Assembly: GCA_014138725.1 (NCBI GenBank)
Contig: JACJID010000007.1
Coordinates: forward strand, 248,001 to 312,000
DNA: 64,000 nt
Direction: 5' to 3'
DNA from: Kutzneria viridogrisea
Lineage (GTDB): Bacteria; Actinomycetota; Actinomycetes; Mycobacteriales; Pseudonocardiaceae
This document shows, piece after piece, positions 58,163-64,000 of this stretch (within the stretch, counting starts at the first letter, position 1; every line of letters begins with the position of its first letter). Both the position numbers and the translations under genes were made by a program. The notes beneath the pieces are model-generated. The model was not told the DNA's origin and did no database searches. It saw only the letters and a program-made list of their open reading frames with translations.

Positions 58163-58263
58163 GTCTTACCGACCGGGCACTCGACGGTAAGCGCTCTCAT
58201 GCCATGGTGGGATCTCTGGCACAGACGAAGTCCGGCTCGAATAGTCGAATTGACCACTCAAAG

Positions 58264-58276
58264 CCCTCACTGAGGG
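58264..58276. promoter_or_regulatory. Palindrome CCCTCA-C-TGAGGG
   Basis: A perfect 6-bp inverted repeat around one base, 97 bases upstream of the acyl-ligase start. Candidate operator for the plus-strand operon. Confidence 0.4.
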
Positions 58277-58372
58277 TCTGCTGCCCACGAATCCGGTCTT
58301 CGATCCCTGATGTCCGCGCCAACACACCGGAAATCCGAGGGCGAACCCTACCGACCACCGAGGGGAATCAGC

Positions 58373-60085
58373 GTGCGGCGAACCATGCGACCTGCCCTGC
58401 TGGACGGGGAGACCCTGGGCGAGAGCCTCGCCCGGCTGGCCAAGGCCTCACCGGACTCGCGCGCGAGATTCCCCACCGCGGGCGACGAGATCACCGCGGC
58501 CGAACTGGACCTGGCCGCCACGGCAGCCGCGCACGAATTCCTGCGCGCGGGGATACGCCCCGGGGAGGTCGTGGGCGTGCTGGTGCCCACCGCCGCCCGG
58601 TTCCTCACCACGATCTACGGGCTCTGGCGTGCCGGGGCCGCCATCAGCGTGCTGCCGGTCCAGGCCGGGTTCGGCGACGTGGGAGGCACCGCGCGCCGGC
58701 TGGCCCGCATCGCCGGCGCCGCCGACATGCGCCACCTCGTGCTGGATCCCAGCCATGACGACCTCGCCCGCGCCCTCGGCGAACTGCGCACCGGGGTGGC
58801 CCTGGTGCCCCCGCCCGCACCCGATGGCACCGGCGACCCGCGCGCCCTGCCCACCGTCGACCCCGAGGCGCTGGCCATCGTGCAGTTCACCTCGGGCAGC
58901 ACGAGCCTGCCCAAGGGCGTGATGCTGCCGCACCGGACGACCATGGCCGGGTTGCGGTCCTGTGTGATCGCGGGTGCCTTCAGCCCCGACGACGTGTTCG
59001 TGCAGTGGGTGCCGACCTTCCACGACATGGGCCTGATCGGTCTCCAGTCGCACTGGCTCAACGGCGCCGACGTGCACGCCTTCGCCCCGACCACCTTCCT
59101 GCGGCGACCGGGCGCGGTGCTGGAGCACTTCGCGGCGCACGGCGGCACGGTGATGACCGGGCCGAACTTCTCCTATGACTACGTGCTGGACAACGTGCCC
59201 GCCGAACAGTTGGCCGCACTGGACCTGTCCAGCTGGCGGCTGGCGTTCAACGGTGCCGAACCGATCAGCGCGGCCACCGTGCGGCGGTTCACCGAGGCGC
59301 TGGCACCCAGCGGGGTGGACGCGTCGGTGATGTACCCGGTGTACGGCATGGCCGAGGCCACCCTGTCGATCAGTTACCCCGAACCCGGTGCCACCGCGCG
59401 CATCCGTGCCGTGGACCGCAACGAGCTGGCCAGGACCGGGGAGGTGCGCGCGGTGGCCGAGACCGCGCCCGGCGCCAAGCCGGTGGTGTCGGTGGGCCGC
59501 CCGGTGCACGGCATCGACCTGCGCGTCGTGCGTGAGGACGGCGCGGTGGCCGCCGACGGCGCGCTCGGGGAGATCCAGATCAGCGGGGAACCGGTGACCA
59601 CCGGGTACTTCCGCAACCCCGAGGCGACCGCCGAGGCGTTCGACCAGGGCTGGCTGCGCACCGGGGATCTGGGCTTCCTGCTCGACGGCGAGCTGTACGT
59701 CACCGGGCGGTGCAAGGAGATGGTCGTGGTGCACGGCCAGAACTTCTTCCCCGACGACGTCGAGAATCTCGCCCGCACCGTGCCGGGGGTCTACCGCCGC
59801 CGCTGCGTGGCCTTCTCCGACCTCGACGCCGAGGGCGGCGAGCGGATCGGGGTGATCGTGGAGACCGGGGAGGACCCCGCCGCGGTGTGCGAGGAGGTGC
59901 GCAGGCGGGTGGCCGCCGAACTGGACCTGTCCCAGGTTCAGGTCTACGCGGTGAAACCGCGCTGGATCCCGCGCACCACCAGTGGCAAGTGGCAGCGCGT
60001 GCTAGCCGCGCAGCGCGTGACCTCGGGCGAGGCCGAAGGGGTGTTCCCCAACACCGCAAGTGCCGATCAAGGAGAACGGGTGTGA
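58373..60085 (+). CDS. Fatty acyl-AMP ligase (FAAL)
   Basis: A 570-residue adenylating enzyme of the FAAL/acyl-CoA-ligase superfamily. Motifs in order: P-loop FTSGSTSLPKG, FHDMGLIG (typical of FAALs), FNGAEPIS, YGMAEATL, LRTGDLGF, GRCKEMVVVHGQNFFPDDVE and the catalytic lysine in RTTSGKWQR. FAALs activate a fatty acid as acyl-AMP and pass it to a carrier protein rather than to CoA. The free ACP two genes downstream is the natural acceptor. GTG 58373 follows GAGGGGAA; ATG 58310, in frame, has no ribosome-binding site. Its stop overlaps the next start as GTGA. Confidence 0.92.
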   Translation: MRRTMRPALLDGETLGESLARLAKASPDSRARFPTAGDEITAAELDLAATAAAHEFLRAGIRPGEVVGVLVPTAARFLTTIYGLWRAGAAISVLPVQAGFGDVGGTARRLARIAGAADMRHLVLDPSHDDLARALGELRTGVALVPPPAPDGTGDPRALPTVDPEALAIVQFTSGSTSLPKGVMLPHRTTMAGLRSCVIAGAFSPDDVFVQWVPTFHDMGLIGLQSHWLNGADVHAFAPTTFLRRPGAVLEHFAAHGGTVMTGPNFSYDYVLDNVPAEQLAALDLSSWRLAFNGAEPISAATVRRFTEALAPSGVDASVMYPVYGMAEATLSISYPEPGATARIRAVDRNELARTGEVRAVAETAPGAKPVVSVGRPVHGIDLRVVREDGAVAADGALGEIQISGEPVTTGYFRNPEATAEAFDQGWLRTGDLGFLLDGELYVTGRCKEMVVVHGQNFFPDDVENLARTVPGVYRRRCVAFSDLDAEGGERIGVIVETGEDPAAVCEEVRRRVAAELDLSQVQVYAVKPRWIPRTTSGKWQRVLAAQRVTSGEAEGVFPNTASADQGERV

Positions 60086-60948
60086 ACAGCAAGACGACAT
60101 CGCCTGCCGGAGTGCCCCTGCTCGCGGACGAGCGGATGCACAGCGCTCGGGTGTTCGCCGGCTACCAGCACGCGACCTGGGAGATGCACCACATCCCGTG
60201 GCAGGAGTTCCGGCCGGACCTGGTGCTGCCCGAGCACATCGTGTTCGCCAAGGGCGCCATCGTGGGCGAGTCCAACGTCATCGCCGCGACCCACGGCCTG
60301 CTCAACGAGTTCGGCATGGACTACGACTTCTCCCAGTTCGCCTGCATCTGGGGCTACCAGGAGATCCAGCACCACCTCGCGTTCCAGACCTGGCTACAAC
60401 TGGCCGGGCACAGCATCGACCACGGCACGATCGCCTCGATGCGCGAGGCGTACCCGCCGGGCGTGACCAGGGCCGCGACGCTGGCCACCAACGTCATCTG
60501 CGAGGTGCTGGCCACCCACGCGTACAAGTGCGTTGCGCGCAGCATGCAGGAGCCGGTGCTCGCCGAGATCCTGCGCAAGGCCAGCGGGGACGAGGCCCGG
60601 CACGCGCGCGAGTTCGTGCACTACACCGCCCAGCAGTTGGCCGAACGGCCCGAGGAGTGCGCCTCGGTGGTGGAGACCCTGTACATCTACATGGGCACCA
60701 CCCGGGACCTGTACCGGCACCCGGTCAGCCGGTTCAAGGGCAACCTGCCCGAGCTGGCCAACCACGAGACCATCGACGAGATGTTCGCCTACTTCGCCGA
60801 GGTCGACGAGGGCGGCACCGAGTGGGCCAAGTGCTGTGAGCAGCTGTTCAAGTACTTCTCCGCGCTCACCGGCTACAAGCTGACCAAGATGGCCGACGTG
60901 CGGCGGGCGATCGCCGAGGAGTCGCTCAAGGGCGGGGTCGGGGTATGA
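60082..60948 (+). CDS. Soluble diiron acyl-ACP desaturase-like protein (1)
   Basis: A 288-residue ferritin-like four-helix-bundle protein. Diiron ligands appear in the acyl-ACP desaturase order: E63, E94-I-Q-H97, E141 and E171-A-R-H174. Plant and actinobacterial relatives (for example DesA) insert a double bond, or oxidise otherwise, into a fatty acyl chain held on ACP, using O2 and ferredoxin. No electron-transfer partner is in the window. It overlaps FAAL (GTGA) and the thioesterase (ATGA). Regiochemistry is not readable, and hydroxylation is possible. It is only distantly similar to the second desaturase at 62607, so the two likely act at different positions. Confidence 0.88.
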   Translation: MNSKTTSPAGVPLLADERMHSARVFAGYQHATWEMHHIPWQEFRPDLVLPEHIVFAKGAIVGESNVIAATHGLLNEFGMDYDFSQFACIWGYQEIQHHLAFQTWLQLAGHSIDHGTIASMREAYPPGVTRAATLATNVICEVLATHAYKCVARSMQEPVLAEILRKASGDEARHAREFVHYTAQQLAERPEECASVVETLYIYMGTTRDLYRHPVSRFKGNLPELANHETIDEMFAYFAEVDEGGTEWAKCCEQLFKYFSALTGYKLTKMADVRRAIAEESLKGGVGV

Positions 60949-61475
60949 GCGCCGTCGCGCACACCGCGGGCGAGGAGATCGAACTCCCCTGGCACGCCGA
61001 ACCGTCCTTCAACTGCTTCGGCTGCTCCCCGCGCAACCCGGTCGGGCTCAAGCTGCGCATGCGGCGGCTGCCCAACGGGGACCACGCGGCCGAGACGGTG
61101 TTCTCCGCGGAGTACGCCTCCTACCCGGGGATCGTGCATGGCGGCATCGTGCACGTGCTGCTGGACGAGGTGATGGGCGACACCCTGGCGCTGGTGCACG
61201 GCATGCTCGCGTTCTCGGTGACCCTGCGCAGCAAGATGTTGCTGCCGCTACGGGTTGGCCTGCGGTACCTGACCACCGCGCGGATCACCGGCCGGGGCAA
61301 CGGGGTGCTGCACACCGAGGCCGAGATCACCGGGCCCGACGGCGAGGTGCACGTCATGGCCAGCGGGACCTTCCAGCCGATCCGCTCCGAGCAGGCCAGG
61401 AACCTGATGGAACTGGACGAGGCCGCGTTCGGCCGCGTCCGGCACTACTTCGACCACGGAACAGGAGAATCATGA
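60945..61475 (+). CDS. Hotdog-fold thioesterase (PaaI/THEM4-like)
   Basis: A 176-residue single-hotdog protein. It has CFGCSPRNPVGLKLR near residue 25 and the family block YPGIVHGGIVHVLLDEVMG, whose HGG and Asp/Glu belong to the PaaI-type active site. Such enzymes cleave acyl-CoA or acyl-ACP thioesters. In this cassette it could release the finished acyl group from the ACP, or proofread wrong acyl groups; it may also simply bind acyl-ACP. Overlaps of four bases join it to the desaturase before and the ACP after. Confidence 0.88.
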   Translation: MSAVAHTAGEEIELPWHAEPSFNCFGCSPRNPVGLKLRMRRLPNGDHAAETVFSAEYASYPGIVHGGIVHVLLDEVMGDTLALVHGMLAFSVTLRSKMLLPLRVGLRYLTTARITGRGNGVLHTEAEITGPDGEVHVMASGTFQPIRSEQARNLMELDEAAFGRVRHYFDHGTGES

Positions 61476-61747
61476 GCGCCGAGTCCACCACCCGCGAGCA
61501 GATCGCCTCGGTCACCGCCGAGTACCTGGCCACCGAGCTGAAGATCTCCGCCGACGGGATCAGCGGCGCCGACGTGCTCCGGGACCTGCCCGGCGCCGAC
61601 TCGATGAAGCTGCTGCGCGTGGTGTCCAAACTGGAGCGCCAGTGGGACGTGGAGTTCGAGGACGAGGCCATCTTCGCCGTGAAGACCGTCGACGAGCTGG
61701 TCGCGCTGGTGGAGAAGAGCGTCGGCGGGGACCTGGCTGCGTCATGA
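61472..61747 (+). CDS. Free-standing acyl carrier protein
   Basis: A 91-residue ACP with the phosphopantetheine serine at Ser44 in L-P-G-A-D-S-M. The flanking helices (LLRVVSKLERQWDVEFEDE) fit the usual four-helix fold. It is placed between the thioesterase and methyltransferase genes and overlaps both by four bases, so it is probably the carrier on which FAAL, desaturases and methyltransferase work. It has no PKS docking extension, so transfer to the PKS would need another step. Confidence 0.92.
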   Translation: MSAESTTREQIASVTAEYLATELKISADGISGADVLRDLPGADSMKLLRVVSKLERQWDVEFEDEAIFAVKTVDELVALVEKSVGGDLAAS

Positions 61748-62610
61748 CCCTGACCCCGCAGGAGGCGTACCAGGCGACCAACAAGCACTACGAACTGCCT
61801 GCCGAGCTGTTCGCCATCTACCTGGACCGGCGGTTGAAGTACAGCTCCGGGCTGTACACCGACGAGCACACCGACCTGGACCAGGCGCAGACGAACAAAC
61901 TGCACTTCGTCGCACGGCAACTGGGCCTGCGCGGTGGCGAACGGCTGCTCGACATCGGGTGCGGCTGGGGCAGCCTGATCCTGTTCATGGCGCAGGAATA
62001 CGGCTGCCACGCCACCGGCGTCACCCCGTCCCGGCCACAGGCGGACTACATCCGGGCTCGGGCGGAGGAGACCGGTGTCACCGACCTGATCACGCTGCGG
62101 CCGGGCTCGTTCACCGAGGTGGAGGTGGCCGGGCAGTTCGACGCGGTGACCATGCTCGGTTCGATCGTGCACATGCCCAACCGCACCGAGGTGCTGCGCA
62201 AGGTGCACGGGCTGTTGCGGCGCAACGGATCGCTGTACCTGTCGGAGAGCTGCTTCCGCGACCACGCCACCTACCGGGAGTTCTCCCGGCGGCCGGGCAC
62301 CACGCACGTCACCGAGGCAATCTTCGGGTTCGCCGACATGGTGCCGGTCTCGGTGCTGGTGGAGGCCGTGGAGTCGGCCGGGTTCAGCCTCACCGGGCTC
62401 ACCGACCTCACCGCGCACTACCACCGCACCATCGAGCAGTGGGAGCAGCGGGTGCAGGAGCAGCGCGAGCGCGTCGAGCAGGTGGCGCCAGGTATGGGCG
62501 AACCGCTGATCCGGTACCTGCGGACGGCCAACGCGGGCTGGGGCTACACCACCAAGCACTACGCGCTGAGCGCGCTGAAATCCCGGATGGGTCCGACGGA
62601 GGCACCATGA
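61744..62610 (+). CDS. Cyclopropane-fatty-acid-synthase-like methyltransferase
   Basis: A 288-residue SAM-dependent methyltransferase of the CFAS/mycolic-acid methyltransferase family. N-terminal HYELPAELFAIYLD with YSSGLY matches the lipid-binding start of CmaA/PcaA-like proteins, and the SAM loop is LLDIGCGWGS at 68-77 with TGVTPSRPQ after it. Family members add a methylene across a cis double bond (cyclopropane) or methylate it. A desaturase product on ACP is therefore the logical substrate. The ATG at 61744 overlaps the ACP stop; the longer frame from 61642 lies inside the ACP gene and is rejected. Overlaps the second desaturase by four bases. Confidence 0.93.
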   Translation: MTLTPQEAYQATNKHYELPAELFAIYLDRRLKYSSGLYTDEHTDLDQAQTNKLHFVARQLGLRGGERLLDIGCGWGSLILFMAQEYGCHATGVTPSRPQADYIRARAEETGVTDLITLRPGSFTEVEVAGQFDAVTMLGSIVHMPNRTEVLRKVHGLLRRNGSLYLSESCFRDHATYREFSRRPGTTHVTEAIFGFADMVPVSVLVEAVESAGFSLTGLTDLTAHYHRTIEQWEQRVQEQRERVEQVAPGMGEPLIRYLRTANAGWGYTTKHYALSALKSRMGPTEAP

Positions 62611-63476
62611 ACGACCCCCTGGCCGAGCCCCCGGCGCACCGGGTGCACCCGGGCATCGACCCCGCGCGGATGCGCGAGCTGACCAGCAGGGCCGTCAGCC
62701 GCGCGAGTACCCGGCAGTGGTCGATCGAGGAACTGCCCTGGGCCTCGCTGCGGCCGGAGGAGCTCACCGACACCGATCGCTCGGTGGTCCGGTTCATCAC
62801 CTTCATCGAGGACCACATCCCCGGCTACCTGACCTACTTCCTCGAGGCGTTCCCGGTCTCCGGCGGGGACCTGGCCATCGAGGAGTTCTGCTTCAACCGG
62901 GAGTACTTCCGGTTCCTGATCTCCTGGGCCAACGAGGAGGAGCGGCACGCCTCGGTGCTGACCAGGTACCAGGTGGAGGCGGGCATCAACGATCCCGACA
63001 CGCTGATGTGGGAGCTGGCCGAGGAGGGGCGCAAGAAGTTCGCGCTGCCCTACGAGACCCCGGTGCAGGCCTTCACCTACACCCTGGTGCAGGAGAAGGC
63101 CACGCAGCTGTTCTACCAGCGGTTCAAGGCCGTGGTCACCGAGCCGGTGCTGCGCGACCTGCTGCACCGGCTGGCCAGGGACGAGGCCAGGCACTTCGCC
63201 TTCTACAGCGAACTCGTCGGCGCCTACGTGCAGCGGCACGGGCTCGCGGCGACGGTGCCCGACATCAAGGACGTGCTGGCCACCTTCCGGATGCCGTTGG
63301 CGGACACGCTCAAGGGGTACTGGCGGTGGTCGATGAAGATCACCGACGCCACCTCCTACGACCACACCGAGGCCTACGACGCGCTGGTCCGGCTGGTCGA
63401 CGACTTCGCGACCGCGGGCGGGCGCGCGGCCGGTGCGGACCTGACCGAGTTCGTGCACCGGATCCGCGCGATCTGA
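62607..63476 (+). CDS. Soluble diiron acyl-ACP desaturase-like protein (2)
   Basis: A 289-residue ferritin-like diiron protein. Predicted ligands: E68 (TFIEDHIPGY), E111-E-R-H114, E163 (VQEKATQLFY) and E193-A-R-H196, again the acyl-ACP desaturase order. It is closer to the actinobacterial DesA-like pattern than the first one. Two desaturases in one cassette suggest two double bonds or two oxidations of the ACP-bound chain, one of which the CFAS-like enzyme may consume. Its 3' end is 16 bases from the converging P450 gene. Confidence 0.88.
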   Translation: MNDPLAEPPAHRVHPGIDPARMRELTSRAVSRASTRQWSIEELPWASLRPEELTDTDRSVVRFITFIEDHIPGYLTYFLEAFPVSGGDLAIEEFCFNREYFRFLISWANEEERHASVLTRYQVEAGINDPDTLMWELAEEGRKKFALPYETPVQAFTYTLVQEKATQLFYQRFKAVVTEPVLRDLLHRLARDEARHFAFYSELVGAYVQRHGLAATVPDIKDVLATFRMPLADTLKGYWRWSMKITDATSYDHTEAYDALVRLVDDFATAGGRAAGADLTEFVHRIRAI

Positions 63477-63492
63477 GCACCCGCCGTCCCGC

Positions 63493-64000
63493 TCACCCGT
63501 CCGCGCGGACCGGCAGGCGGGCCAGACCCCGGAGGAGGATGCTGTTGTGCCAGCTCAGTTCGCTGGGGTCCACGGCGAGGGTGAGCGTGGGAAACCGTTC
63601 CAGCAGAACGCGGAAGGCGATTTCCCCTTCGAGCCGGGCCAGCGCCGCACCAAGGCAGTGGTGGATGCCGTGGCCGAAGGCCAGGCTGCCGCCCCTGGCG
63701 CGGTCCAGGTCCAGTTCCCCGGGCCGCTCGAACAGTTCCGGATCCCGGTTGGCCGAACCGATGCCCAGCAACACGACCTCCCCGGCCGGGATCGTCGTGC
63801 CGCCGATGGTCACCGGTTCGGCGGCGAACCGCATGGTGGCCACGTTGACCGGGCTCTCCAGCCGGAGGAACTCCTCCACGGCCCCGGGCAGCAGCGCCGG
63901 GTCCGCGCGCAGCCGCGCCAACTGCCCGGGATTGCGCAGCAGCGCGAGCACCCCGCTGCCGATCAGGTTCACCGTGGTCTCGTGCCCGGCCACCAGCAGC
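63493..64000 (-). CDS. Cytochrome P450, C-terminal part (truncated by window edge)
   Basis: About 168 C-terminal residues are visible; the 5' part lies beyond the right edge. The I-helix AGHETT, the ExxR motif in EEFLRLES, and the haem loop FGHGIHHCLGAALAR with its Cys ligand are all present, so this is a normal bacterial class I P450. Together with the desaturases it would tailor the polyketide or acyl chain, probably by hydroxylation. The frame is open through the edge (no stop), so a start near 64000 is not implied. The gene suggests the cluster continues to the right. Confidence 0.92.
   Translation of the reverse strand, partial: LLVAGHETTVNLIGSGVLALLRNPGQLARLRADPALLPGAVEEFLRLESPVNVATMRFAAEPVTIGGTTIPAGEVVLLGIGSANRDPELFERPGELDLDRARGGSLAFGHGIHHCLGAALARLEGEIAFRVLLERFPTLTLAVDPSELSWHNSILLRGLARLPVRADG

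Larger units (their letters stand above)
57967..58372. other. 406-base divergent control region of the polyketide cluster
   Basis: Separates the PKS genes from the acyl-ligase operon and is clearly AT-richer than its surroundings. It contains a candidate PKS promoter (58090-58119), two palindromes (58149-58162 and 58264-58276) and four copies of TAGTC at 58094, 58140, 58161 and 58242, the middle two exactly 21 bases apart. No gene is seen. Confidence 0.6.

Noticed and set aside
58094-58246. TAGTC repeats as a defined operator array
   Set aside because: Five-base copies at irregular spacing (46, 21, 81) are too short to claim alone; kept only as a note.
58373-63476. Terminal-alkyne cassette (JamABC-like)
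   Set aside because: Those cassettes use membrane-bound His-box desaturases; here both desaturases are soluble ferritin-like diiron proteins, and a CFAS-like enzyme is present instead.

Overview
The window is high-GC DNA with GTG/TTG starts, dense 4-base gene overlaps and actinomycete gene families. It looks like the chromosome of a filamentous actinomycete, most likely of the Pseudonocardiaceae (Amycolatopsis/Saccharothrix-like). The best marker is an N-acylamino-acid racemase whose catalytic residues fall at the same positions I remember for the Amycolatopsis enzyme. I saw no rRNA, tRNA, IS element, phage gene or CRISPR array.

Region 1 (1-28.6 kb) is metabolic, regulatory and secreted functions. 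It holds the 3' end of a FAD-linked oxidase, a VOC protein plus UvrA-like ABC protein pair, a class A beta-lactamase-like protein, an MFS transporter, and a PucR-type regulator downstream of a coupled operon (D-aminoacylase, GNAT acyltransferase, N-acylamino-acid racemase) that could interconvert D- and L-amino acids through N-acyl intermediates. Then come an SDR, a secreted esterase and a secreted Ntn-type acylase, a giant single-chain acyl-CoA carboxylase followed by a strong hairpin terminator, a secreted erythromycin-esterase-like protein, a class C beta-lactamase-like hydrolase, a small unknown protein, and furA-katG. A perfect 27-bp palindrome lies upstream of furA.

Region 2 (28.6-45.2 kb) looks like a biological-conflict or signalling island. 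An HTH-STAND ATPase-TPR protein and a conserved actinobacterial protein of unknown function flank a seven-gene minus-strand run: a coiled-coil protein, a four-helix membrane protein, an OmpA-like lipoprotein, a degenerate FHA/ABC pseudo-ATPase, a 1081-residue lipoprotein, a TPR-CHAT protease and a TIR protein with a ubiquitin-like C-terminal domain. A SLATT/DUF4231-type membrane protein is divergent from it. I do not recognise this exact combination as a described system.

Region 3 (45.2-64.0 kb) is a type I polyketide cluster. Two minus-strand PKS genes encode a loading module with a decayed KS, one malonyl module (KR) and one methylmalonyl module (DH-KR) with a thioesterase. Divergently, six genes coupled by 4-base overlaps encode a fatty acyl-AMP ligase, two soluble diiron acyl-ACP desaturases, a hotdog thioesterase, a free-standing ACP and a cyclopropane-fatty-acid-synthase-like methyltransferase. 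A P450 runs off the right edge. The cassette probably activates a fatty acid, desaturates it and then methylates or cyclopropanates it on the carrier protein; the PKS could extend that acyl group by two units to a 5-hydroxy-2-methyl-2-enoyl chain or its lactone. The end product is inference.
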